NCBI GenBank assembly: GCA_046048295.1
Contig: JBJOGJ010000095.1
Location: forward strand, 1-13,455
DNA: 13,455 nt
Reading direction: 5' to 3'
From: CBDCWA01 sp046048295
Lineage (GTDB): Bacteria; Pseudomonadota; Alphaproteobacteria; Rhizobiales; Hyphomicrobiaceae
Shown here in pieces: positions 7,132-13,455 of this stretch; the stretch's first letter is position 1, and each line of letters starts with the position of its first letter. A program made the position numbers and the translations under genes. The notes beneath the pieces were generated by a model that searched no databases, was not told where the DNA came from, and worked only from the letters and a program-made list of their open reading frames with translations.

Positions 7132-8273
7132 TGATAGACCCTGCTACGTTCTCCAACGCTCGCATTGTGTTGCCAGAGCGCATCGTAGATGGCTGGTTGC
7201 ATATGTCAGATGGGGTGATCGTGGAGTATGGAGAAGACAAAGCTCCGGCGGGCGCGACCGATTTCAACGGTGATCTTCTGATTCCGGGCCTCATTGAGCT
7301 TCATACTGATCATCTCGAGCAGCACCTCAAGCCTCGGCCCAAGGTCGACTGGCCCGAATTTTCGGCAATTCTCGCCTTCGACGCACAGGTCGCGGCGGCG
7401 GGAATAACGACTGTCTTCGATTGCGTCCGGGCCGGTCGCGACGAGGATTACCTGCGCTTCGACAGCGATGTCACGGGGATCATCTCCACCATTAGGCGCG
7501 CCGAGGCGGAGGGGCTCTTGCGGGCGCAGCACCTGCTCCATCTGCGTTGCGAAATCTGTGCCGGCGATGTGCTGGATGAGGTCACGAAAGTGGTGTCCAG
7601 CCAACGGGTCAGCCTGATGTCGTTGATGGATCATACACCGGGAGCCCGCCAGTTCACCAAGCTCGAGGCCTGGCGCACCTACTACGGCGGCAAATCGGGG
7701 CTTTCGGATGCGGAACTCGATAGACTGATCGAGATCAAGAGAGAGCTTTTTGCAAGCAACTATTCCCGCCACCGCCAAGAACTCGTTTCTTTAGCGAAGC
7801 AAAACGGAATAGTCCTGGCCAGTCATGACGACACTACCGTCGAACATGTCGATGAATCAATCGGAGACCAGGTCTCAATCGCCGAGTTCCCGACGACCGT
7901 CGAGGCGGCGCGCCTGTCCCATGAGGCAGGCATAAGAGTTTTGATGGGGGCTCCCAATATCGTTCGCGGCGGCTCGCATTCCGGCAACATTGCTGCGGAA
8001 TCGCTCGCTCGGGCCGGCTATCTCGACGCGCTGTCGTCGGACTACGTACCGGTCAGTCTTCTGCTCGCAGCGTTCGAATTGGTCAGGCTGATCGATGACT
8101 ACGACCTGTCGCGTGCGCTGCGCACCGTGACACTCAATCCTGCAACTGCAGCCGGCCTGGTGGACCGTGGAGAAATCGCGCCAGGCAAACGCGCGGATCT
8201 GATCCGAGTTTCGGTGACAGCCGGGCACCCGATCGTTCGAGAGGTTTATCGCGAGGGCCGCCGTGTTATCTGA
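7131..8273 (+). CDS. phnM: PhnM, ribose 1-methylphosphonate 5-triphosphate diphosphatase
   Basis: PhnM is an amidohydrolase-superfamily enzyme that removes pyrophosphate from the ribose 1-phosphonate 5-triphosphate, making the substrate of PhnJ. The 380-residue product (E. coli 378) shows LIPGLIELHTDHLEQH with the metal-ligand motif HTD at 58-60, PRPKVDWPEF, AGITTVFDCV, LLHLRCEICAGD, SLMDHTPGARQF, LASHDD, IAEFPTTVEAA, LMGAPNIVRGGSHSGNIAA, and LSSDYVP. The ATG at 7131 overlaps the phnL stop by one base; a GTG directly before it (7128) and an ATG at 7104 are alternatives, but both lengthen the N-terminus. It carries the usual C-terminal barrel-closing segment GEIAPGKRADLIRV. PhnN overlaps its end by 11 nt. 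Confidence 0.96.
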   Translation: MIDPATFSNARIVLPERIVDGWLHMSDGVIVEYGEDKAPAGATDFNGDLLIPGLIELHTDHLEQHLKPRPKVDWPEFSAILAFDAQVAAAGITTVFDCVRAGRDEDYLRFDSDVTGIISTIRRAEAEGLLRAQHLLHLRCEICAGDVLDEVTKVVSSQRVSLMSLMDHTPGARQFTKLEAWRTYYGGKSGLSDAELDRLIEIKRELFASNYSRHRQELVSLAKQNGIVLASHDDTTVEHVDESIGDQVSIAEFPTTVEAARLSHEAGIRVLMGAPNIVRGGSHSGNIAAESLARAGYLDALSSDYVPVSLLLAAFELVRLIDDYDLSRALRTVTLNPATAAGLVDRGEIAPGKRADLIRVSVTAGHPIVREVYREGRRVI

Positions 8274-8838
8274 GACGAACGCTCCGATCGGACCAGGCGT
8301 TCTGGTCCTTGTCGTGGGGCCAAGCGGCGCCGGAAAAGACAGTTTGCTGAACGGAGCCCGCCAGTGTCTTGCCGGCGACAATCGGTATGTATTCCCTGCC
8401 CGCGTCATCAACCGACCGGCTAATGCCTCCGAAGCACATGTCCCAGTGACGACTGCACAATTCCAGAAGATGCAGACATCTGGTGCGTTCGCACTTGACT
8501 GGGAGGCGCACGGCCTGTTCTACGGATTTCCTACTTCGATGGACGACTTGATACGTAGCGCGAAAATCGTGGTTGTGAATGCGTCGCGCAGAGTGGTCGC
8601 TGAGGCACGCGCACGTTACGCGTCCACACGGGTAATCTTTGTCGACTGTCCCGTTGCCCTGCGTGCGGAACGCCTGGCGGCGCGCGGCCGCGAAGCCTTC
8701 GAAGAGATCCGGTCCCGACTGAGCCGTACAGTCGCGGAGTTCGAGCAGAAGGAAGCGGATTCGGTCATTACAAATTCTGGGCTTCTCGCCGATGGCGTGG
8801 AGGAACTGGTTTCCCACTTGGTCTGCCTACGACGATAG
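8263..8838 (+). CDS. phnN: PhnN, ribose 1,5-bisphosphate phosphokinase
   Basis: PhnN phosphorylates ribose 1,5-bisphosphate to PRPP, returning the sugar released in the C-P lyase route to nucleotide metabolism. The 191-residue product (E. coli 185) is a guanylate-kinase-like P-loop protein. It has Walker A GPSGAGKDS at 19-27, RVINRPANASEAH, FALDWEAHGLFYGFP, VVVNASRRVVAEAR, and LAARGREAFEEIRSRLSR. The start is GTG at 8263, with GAGG six bases upstream, inside the end of phnM, in keeping with coupled translation. It is the last recognised gene of the plus-strand operon. No intrinsic terminator is seen in the following 160 nt. Confidence 0.94.
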   Translation: MLSETNAPIGPGVLVLVVGPSGAGKDSLLNGARQCLAGDNRYVFPARVINRPANASEAHVPVTTAQFQKMQTSGAFALDWEAHGLFYGFPTSMDDLIRSAKIVVVNASRRVVAEARARYASTRVIFVDCPVALRAERLAARGREAFEEIRSRLSRTVAEFEQKEADSVITNSGLLADGVEELVSHLVCLRR

Positions 8839-8998
8839 GCACTTGCAAGTTACAGCGCAGGGCCAGTCGATTCTTCTTCACTCGAGGAATTGTTCAAATC
8901 TGTGCGACCGGAGGCTTCCACTCGCACTCGCGCTACAATCACCACCCTCGCGACAAGGACCGGCGGTAGTGCGCAGGATTGCATAAAGCGGCTCAACG

Positions 8999-9782
8999 GT
9001 GAGCGTCCGACAATCGTCGAAGCTTAGTTGGTCTGAGCAAGTCGCCAAGGTAGCAGGTCATCGATCCTGTTGATCTTGTGATCGGCGATGCGGGATAGGA
9101 CGTCGGTCAGCCACACCTGCGGATCGACACCGTTGAGTTTGGCCGTTTCAATCAGCGCATATGCAATGGCCGCTGATCTACCATCGTTATCGGAACCCAT
9201 GAAGAGGTAATTCTTCCGCCCGAGCGCTATGCTCCTCATGCCACGTTCGGCGGCATTGTTGTCAATGCTGAGGCGGCCATCATCGAGATATGGGCGTAGT
9301 CGCTTGAGACGGGTCAAGCCATAGCGGACGGCTCCAGCCAAAGCCGACTTGCCCGAGATGTGAGTGAGCTGGGCGTGGAGCCAAACTTCAAGCTCGTCAA
9401 TGAGCGGTGCCGCCTGTTCCAGCCTGACGGATTTCCGTATACGGTTAGACTTGCCACGAATGCTGACTTCAATTCCGTACAAAGCGGCAATGAGTTCGAG
9501 CGCCTCTTTGGCAATGCCCGAGCCTTGGGCAACATGGATATCAAAGAACTTCCGTCTGATATGAGCGAGACAAGCAACTTCCTTGATGTCGGTGGGCCGA
9601 TACATTTCCTCGAAGCCTGCGTCTCCGTCGGCGTGCAGCCAGCCGGTGAAGTCTTTGAGATGATCTCTCGGCCAGCGACCGTTTCGATTCGGCGAAAAGC
9701 GATAGAAGGCTGCTGGATGTGGGGCGCCTCTCCAATCCCGTTCGTCCCTGAGAGATGACGGCTTTTCTGGTCCTCTTCGACG
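8999..9782 (-). mobile_element. IS66-family element remnant
   Basis: The stretch holds the distal half of an IS66 transposase gene and perhaps one end of the element. GTGAGCG at 8999-9005, 18 nt beyond the transposase stop, resembles the GTAAGC-type tips of IS66 elements, with one mismatch; this boundary is weak. No matching opposite end, no tnpA or tnpB accessory genes and no target duplication are visible, so the element is a one-sided relic. It lies exactly between the phn and ptx operons. Confidence 0.6.
9024..9782 (-). pseudogene. IS66-family transposase (TnpC), N-terminally truncated
   Basis: The reading frame is open for the C-terminal half of an IS66 transposase. Recognisable blocks are LRDERDWRG (from about 9752), AAFYRFSPNR, HLKDFTGWLHADGDAGFEE, EVACLAHIRRKFFDIH, ISGKSALAGAVRYGLTRLKRLRPYLDDG, DNNAAERGMRSIALGRKNYLFMGSD, and the C-terminal ending LNGVDPQVWLTDVLSRIADHKINRIDDLLPWR. 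Intact IS66 transposases have about 500 residues. Here the N-terminal half is gone, including the first catalytic Asp (HADDTPV motif), so it cannot be active. Upstream of about 9752 the similarity decays, with apparent small deletions around a degenerate GRTKTGRLW region. The frame stays open to 9947, but that part does not resemble the family. The identity is sure; the exact 5' limit is not. Confidence 0.88.
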
Positions 9783-10351
9783 TTTGAAGCCACTGCATTG
9801 GATGTCTGAAGCTAGGGGTATCGCTTCGGCGTTCGTCGGTTGTGCCTCACTCAATCGCGGTTGGGGGTAGAGGGACGTGTTATGCTCGCATGAGAGTTTT
9901 CGGCTCGTGACCCCAAGCCGACCCGAGCAGGTGCAGCATTGTAGCACTCGTCGCGGGTTGGGCAGGGGACGTCATTCGCGTCCATTAGCGCAACCTTGGA
10001 CCAGCTACAGTCGTTTTGCGTACTTCCGCCGTAACCAGCCAAGACTAACGGATGCTATCCATCCAGCGTCGCTCCGCGCGACAGTGATCGTGATTGGATT
10101 GCATGTGCTTGTCACGGCGCTTGCCAGTCTGCCGGCCTTCGCTGAGATCGCCAACCGCATTGCCGGACAATAGTTCGGAAACCTCGATGCTCGCCGCTTA
10201 CGCGCGCCCTTCCCGACTCTTGCCATGAGGATCGATATGCGTGCTCAACATCGATCTCATTGTCCAACCACTGCGTGATGGCTATGCGAGATATTAGTAG
10301 CGGTACTGCTTGGGGGTTCTGCCGGTCGCCGGATGACGAATGGGGCTCACG
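9783..10351. other. Gene-poor stretch between IS66 relic and ptxE
   Basis: No gene is recognised in these 569 bases. A 98-codon frame on the plus strand (9877-10173) ends in a hydrophobic stretch, but its first half is Arg- and Ser-rich, it has no ribosome site and it resembles no family known to me. A minus-strand frame at 10005-10226 is equally unconvincing. The only clear structure is an inverted repeat at 10226-10259. The stretch may be decayed remains of inserted DNA next to the IS66 relic. Confidence 0.5.
10226..10259. repeat. Imperfect inverted repeat downstream of ptxE
   Basis: TGAGGATCGAT (10226-10236) and ATCGATCTCA (10250-10259) pair along ten bases with one bulged G and a 13-nt loop. 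It lies about 90 nt past the ptxE stop. Neither side has a T-run, so it is not a standard intrinsic terminator, but it could end or protect the ptx message, or be a leftover of a mobile element. Confidence 0.4.
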
Positions 10352-11215
10352 TTAGTCCGATGACTGAAGCGCCGCCACCAAGCTCAGCGAGGGCGAGCTT
10401 GCCGGCAAATGGTCGGAGGTCACGAGCCAGATGTCCTTGCAGAGCCTGGAACCCTCGATTTCCAGGGCCACGAGTTGGCCGGACGCGATCTCGTCATTGA
10501 CCGCCGCCGCAAGCACGATCGAGGCACCGTGACCGACACGCACCGCCCGCTTCACCGCTTCGGTATTGCCATACCCCGGGACCGTACGCAGCCGGTCGGC
10601 CACCACTCCCAGCCGCTCGCGAAGCAGCGTGCCGGTTCCGCTGCCAGGCTCCCCGCCGAGCATCGGCTCTTCGTCCAACTCGCCAATCGCGATGCTCTTG
10701 CGCTTCGCCCAACGGTGTCGCGGCGAGACAATGACGACGAGGGGTTCGCGCGCCCAGCAGGTGGCTTGATAACCGCGCCGTTCGTCCCACCACTCCGTCG
10801 CGGCAAGATCGGCCTCGCCACGCATCAGCCGCTCGACCACTGCATGGTTGGAGCCGATCCACAGTTCGATTTCGATGCCAGTCTTCTTTCGGATTGCAGC
10901 GAGCGGTTGCTGGAGAAGATAGGTCCCGACGTTGCTCGACGCCGACAGCCTAACGATAGGTGAACCAACCAACTCTCGCGCCCGCAGAGCCGTGCCAATC
11001 AAAGCGCGCGCATACGGCAAAAACCGCTCACCCCGGGTTGTCACGCGTGTCGCGCCGCGGCTGCGGATAACGAGGCGTGTCCCAAGGTCGATTTCGAGCT
11101 GGTCGATATGCTCCACGACCGTAGACGGAGAGAGCGCCAGCGCCTTTGCAGCTGCCCGCACGCCTTTTTCGTCGATAACGGCAAGGTAGGTGCGAACGTG
11201 TGTGAGATTGAGCAT
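10352..11215 (-). CDS. ptxE: LysR-family regulator, PtxE-like
   Basis: This is a 287-residue LysR-type transcription factor. The winged helix-turn-helix is at the N-terminus (residues 1-60; HTH about 18-37, GVRAAAKALALSPSTVVEHI), followed by a linker and a periplasmic-binding-like effector domain from about residue 90 (VRLSASSNVGTYLLQQPLAAIRKK). The ATG at 11215 places the HTH at the usual position; the open frame extends 26 codons further without family likeness. No clear ribosome site is present. It is 31 nt downstream of ptxD, the position held by ptxE in Pseudomonas stutzeri ptxABCDE. The LysR assignment is very firm; the name PtxE comes from context. It may control the ptx operon, but in P. 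stutzeri the Pho regulon is the main control, so its role is open. Confidence 0.82.
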   Translation of the reverse strand: MLNLTHVRTYLAVIDEKGVRAAAKALALSPSTVVEHIDQLEIDLGTRLVIRSRGATRVTTRGERFLPYARALIGTALRARELVGSPIVRLSASSNVGTYLLQQPLAAIRKKTGIEIELWIGSNHAVVERLMRGEADLAATEWWDERRGYQATCWAREPLVVIVSPRHRWAKRKSIAIGELDEEPMLGGEPGSGTGTLLRERLGVVADRLRTVPGYGNTEAVKRAVRVGHGASIVLAAAVNDEIASGQLVALEIEGSRLCKDIWLVTSDHLPASSPSLSLVAALQSSD

Positions 11216-11246
11216 GGTGTGGTCGCTATCGCGATGGTCGCCAGCC

Positions 11247-12251
11247 TTACAGGCCGACGGGGTCGTTGATGGCGTCGACTGGGCGCCTGCCACTCAGGAC
11301 GTCGATGATGCTCATCGCCGCCGACGCCTCGATTTCACGCCGGACGCTGATGACCGCCGATCCGATATGTGGCGTCAGCACGGTCGGCGCGCCGACGTCG
11401 CGCAAGCGCGCGTCTATGACTGCCGGTCGGTCACGGCGCGCCCAGTCCTCGCACTCGAAAACATCCGCAGCATAGCCGCCAAGACGGCCCACCTGCAACG
11501 CTTCTGCAACGGCGTTTTCGTCGACAAGTGATCCGCGCGCCGGATTGACGAGCAGCGCGCCGGGCTTCATTGCCGCAATGGCATTCACGTCAATGATGTG
11601 CGTTGTCTCGGACGTCAGAGGCAGCGCCAGCACCACGAAATCTGACTGCGCGAGGAGTTCGGGCATTTCGCTTCGAACCACCAGACCGTCGAAGCGATCT
11701 GGAAACGCGGTAGGCAATGCATCGAATGCTGCGATCCGGCAGTCGAACCCGGCAAGCCGCTCCGCAATAGCCTGACCGACTTTGCCGAAACCCACGATAC
11801 CGACTTCGGCACCGTGGATTCCGGTCCCATAGTGGGTCGGCCGCCAGCCGTAAAACCCGCTTTCGCGGATACCACGGTCGGCCTTTACCATATGCCGGCC
11901 AAGCGAGAGCATGAGCCCGACTGCGAGTTCTGCCGTCGGAACGGTCAAGAGATCCTCACAGATCGTCACCCACACGCCTCGCTCGCTGGCAGCCCCCACA
12001 TCGATGTTGTCGAAGCCCTTCAGAGCTGCCCCGACCACGCGCAGGTGGGGGCAGGCGCTAAGGAACTCACCGTCGATGCGGTCGGTCATGAAGGCCATGA
12101 TCCCGACCGCTTCGCGGCAATGCTCCCGCAGGATATCGACCGGCCAAGGTTCGGTCTGGTCGTTGGCAATCAGCCGTGCCACGCCATCGAAGAGAGCGCG
12201 TGTTTCGGGAAAAGTCACATTGGTGATAATGACGAGCGGCAGATTGGGCAT
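11247..12251 (-). CDS. ptxD: PtxD, NAD-dependent phosphite dehydrogenase
   Basis: This 334-residue member of the D-2-hydroxyacid dehydrogenase family should oxidise phosphite to phosphate with NAD+. It follows P. stutzeri PtxD (336 residues) closely: IMAFMTDRID, LRVVGAALKGFDN, LLTVPTAELA, GWRPTHYGTG, VNPARGSLVDE, GGYAADVFECEDWARRDRP and TPHIGSAV. Phosphite-site residues line up: Lys78 (Lys76), Arg239 (Arg237), Glu268 (Glu266), His295 (His292), plus Met55, Trp136, Tyr141, Ser298 and Arg304. The Rossmann motif is GFGKVG at 154-159, and the residues after the second strand are Asp177-Ala178 (Glu-Ala in P. stutzeri), an acidic residue that favours NAD+ over NADP+. AGGA lies 8 nt before the ATG. 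It is 43 nt after ptxC. The combination of the ALKGFDN and FECEDWARRDRP blocks with a PtxB/PtxC transporter makes a generic glyoxylate reductase unlikely. Confidence 0.94.
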   Translation of the reverse strand: MPNLPLVIITNVTFPETRALFDGVARLIANDQTEPWPVDILREHCREAVGIMAFMTDRIDGEFLSACPHLRVVGAALKGFDNIDVGAASERGVWVTICEDLLTVPTAELAVGLMLSLGRHMVKADRGIRESGFYGWRPTHYGTGIHGAEVGIVGFGKVGQAIAERLAGFDCRIAAFDALPTAFPDRFDGLVVRSEMPELLAQSDFVVLALPLTSETTHIIDVNAIAAMKPGALLVNPARGSLVDENAVAEALQVGRLGGYAADVFECEDWARRDRPAVIDARLRDVGAPTVLTPHIGSAVISVRREIEASAAMSIIDVLSGRRPVDAINDPVGL

Positions 12252-12294
12252 TTTTCTCGGTCCTAGGTCCGTTTCTTGTTATTGTTAGTGGCTC

Positions 12295-13098
12295 TTATTT
12301 GAGTGCCTTGCGCAGATAGGCACCGATGCCATCCACGACGACGACGCAGGCAAGGATGGCGATCAGGATCGCCGAAACCTCATCGTATTTGAGCAGGCGA
12401 AGGGCAGCCATCAGCTCGAAACCGATGCCGCCGGCGCCAACGATGCCGAGCACGGCAGATGCACGGAAGTGGTATTCCCAGCGGTAGATCGTGACATCGG
12501 TGAGCTGCGGCAAAACCTGGGGGAGCACGGCGTGCAGGATGACCTGCATTCGGTTAGCACCGGCAGCACGCGCAGCTTCCAAGGGCTTGGAATCGACGTG
12601 CTCGATGGCCTCCGCGTAGAACTTTCCAACCATGCCGACGGAGTGCAGTGCGAGAGCGAGAACTCCCGGCAATGCGCCAAAGCCGACTGCGGCCACGAAC
12701 AGGACTCCGAGAATGAGTTCGGGAACCGAGCGAAGAAACGCCAGGATCGTGCGCACGACATGGTAGACTGTTGGATGCGGGCTCGTGTTGGGTGCTGCCA
12801 GGATGGCGAGCGGCAGTGATAGGACAACCGCGAGAGCCGTGCCGGCGATCGACATCGCCAGCGTATCTGCGAGCGGTCTCATCCAAGCCTGCCAGCGCGT
12901 AAAGTCTGGCGGCACCATTTCCGAGGCGAGCTGGCTGATCGCCGGACCGCTTTCGGCAAATCTCTGCGCGTCGAAAAAGCCGGTCACCCACAACGAGGCG
13001 ATGCAGACCGCGACGATCAAGGCAACAAGCCCCGCCCCGCGTAATGCGGAGCGGCGCTCGTCAGCCAGGATCTCGTCAAATGTACGAGATGGCATCAT
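12295..13098 (-). CDS. ptxC: PtxC, phosphite ABC transporter permease
   Basis: This is the 267-residue membrane subunit of a PhnE/PtxC-type importer. It has a polar N-terminal segment, a first membrane helix at about 21-42, a periplasmic loop (45-75) and further helices at about 78-102, 114-160 and 210-262. The EAA loop is EAARAAGAN at 174-182 (Glu174, Gly180), which contacts the ATPase. VPPDFTRW and ASAVLGIVGAGGIGFELM are typical of the phosphonate/phosphite permease family. The ATG at 13098 is followed by a second ATG; GAGG lies 8 nt upstream of the first. It starts 10 nt after ptxB and is followed by ptxD. PhnE is similar; the name PtxC follows from the adjoining ptxD and from its being distinct from the phnE at the other end of the window. 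Confidence 0.88.
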   Translation of the reverse strand: MMPSRTFDEILADERRSALRGAGLVALIVAVCIASLWVTGFFDAQRFAESGPAISQLASEMVPPDFTRWQAWMRPLADTLAMSIAGTALAVVLSLPLAILAAPNTSPHPTVYHVVRTILAFLRSVPELILGVLFVAAVGFGALPGVLALALHSVGMVGKFYAEAIEHVDSKPLEAARAAGANRMQVILHAVLPQVLPQLTDVTIYRWEYHFRASAVLGIVGAGGIGFELMAALRLLKYDEVSAILIAILACVVVVDGIGAYLRKALK

Positions 13099-13108
13099 TG
13101 TTGTTGCC

Positions 13109-13455
13109 TCAAAGCTTGGCGATATCGAGTTTCAGCGTCGTCGCCATATCGCGCAAGACGTCGTAGTCCTTGTCGGTGGCGGGGGCGAGTTTCTGCACGC
13201 GGAACAGCTTGAGAATCTCGGGATCGTTGAGTTCGAGGAACGCCTTGCGGATTTGTTCCTTGAGTTCGGGGGCAAGATAACCCTGCATGGTCATCGGATA
13301 GTTCGGGATCGGGTCCGACAAAGCCAGTTCGGTAAGCTTCGCCGGGTCGATTTTTCCGTCCTTCACCAGGACGCGATAGATCGATTCCGAAAGTGCGCCA
13401 GCAGGGACCTGGCCAGCCGCGACGGCACGAGCGACGGCGTCATGCTTGCCCAGAT
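13109..13455 (-). CDS. ptxB: PtxB, phosphite-binding protein, C-terminal part
   Basis: Only the last 115 codons are inside the window; the start lies beyond the right edge. The visible part begins LGKHDAVARAVAAGQVPAGALSES, which resembles the HDA.V.AV..G.V.AGA block of PtxB/PhnD binding proteins, followed by LSDPIPNYPMTMQGYLAPELKEQIRKAFLELNDPEILKLF and a short C-terminal helix. In the family this part forms much of the second lobe and its hinge. With ptxC 10 nt and ptxD about 860 nt downstream, phosphite is the likely ligand; phosphonate binding cannot be excluded because the ligand residues of the N-terminal lobe are not visible. Confidence 0.85.
   Translation of the reverse strand, partial: LGKHDAVARAVAAGQVPAGALSESIYRVLVKDGKIDPAKLTELALSDPIPNYPMTMQGYLAPELKEQIRKAFLELNDPEILKLFRVQKLAPATDKDYDVLRDMATTLKLDIAKL

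Noticed and set aside
8841..8850. ACTTGCAAGT palindrome just after phnN as a terminator
   Set aside because: It has no loop and no T-run; too short to be meaningful alone.
9877..10173. 98-codon plus-strand frame with a hydrophobic C-terminus
   Set aside because: No ribosome site and no family likeness, and its first part overlaps the degenerate upstream end of the IS66 frame; chance is more likely.
11221..11241. GGTCGC direct repeats around an ATCGCGAT palindrome between ptxD and ptxE, as a LysR operator
   Set aside because: It does not show a convincing T-N11-A site, and it lies inside the operon rather than at its promoter.
1..13455. tRNA, rRNA, CRISPR array, riboswitch or phage genes
   Set aside because: No cloverleaf, repeat-spacer pattern or conserved RNA element was seen on either strand by reading; no computational scan was possible.

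Overview
The window is a reduced-phosphorus utilisation island. It holds a complete C-P lyase core (phnGHIJKLMN), a divergent phosphonate ABC transporter (phnC, phnD and the start of phnE), and most of a phosphite uptake and oxidation operon (ptxB, ptxC, ptxD, ptxE). Protein character, GC-rich codon use, the divergent phnCDE / phnGHIJKLMN layout and a rhizobial-type IS66 transposase relic suggest an alphaproteobacterium, probably Hyphomicrobiales (Rhizobium or Mesorhizobium relatives). This is inferred from recalled family resemblance, not from a search.

Layout. Positions 1-2354 on the minus strand carry phnC, phnD and the N-terminus of phnE, which runs off the left edge. Positions 2355-2573 are the divergent control region, with an 8-bp inverted repeat and a perfect TATAAT. 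Positions 2574-8838 on the plus strand carry phnG-H-I-J-K-L-M-N as one tightly packed unit: six of the seven junctions overlap or lie within 2 nt, and the seventh, phnH-phnI, has a 3-nt gap. Positions about 8999-9782 hold an N-terminally truncated IS66 transposase. Positions 9783-10351 hold no recognisable gene. Positions 10352-13455 on the minus strand read ptxB (partial), ptxC, ptxD, ptxE in transcription order; a ptxA ATPase gene would be expected just beyond the right edge.

How the genes work together. PhnCDE imports phosphonates. PhnGHIL with the triphosphate and ribose donor form the ribose 1-phosphonate 5-triphosphate, PhnM removes pyrophosphate, and the radical SAM enzyme PhnJ breaks the C-P bond. 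PhnK is the ABC ATPase that docks on the PhnGHIJ core, and PhnN makes PRPP from ribose 1,5-bisphosphate. The ptx operon imports phosphite and oxidises it to phosphate with NAD+ through PtxD, probably under the LysR regulator PtxE. The cell would thus reach both +3 organic phosphonates and +3 inorganic phosphite. No phnF, phnO or phnP is present in the window.

The two operons converge on the IS66 relic, and the gene-poor gap beside it has no clear intrinsic terminator. This looks like a junction at which the two modules were brought together.
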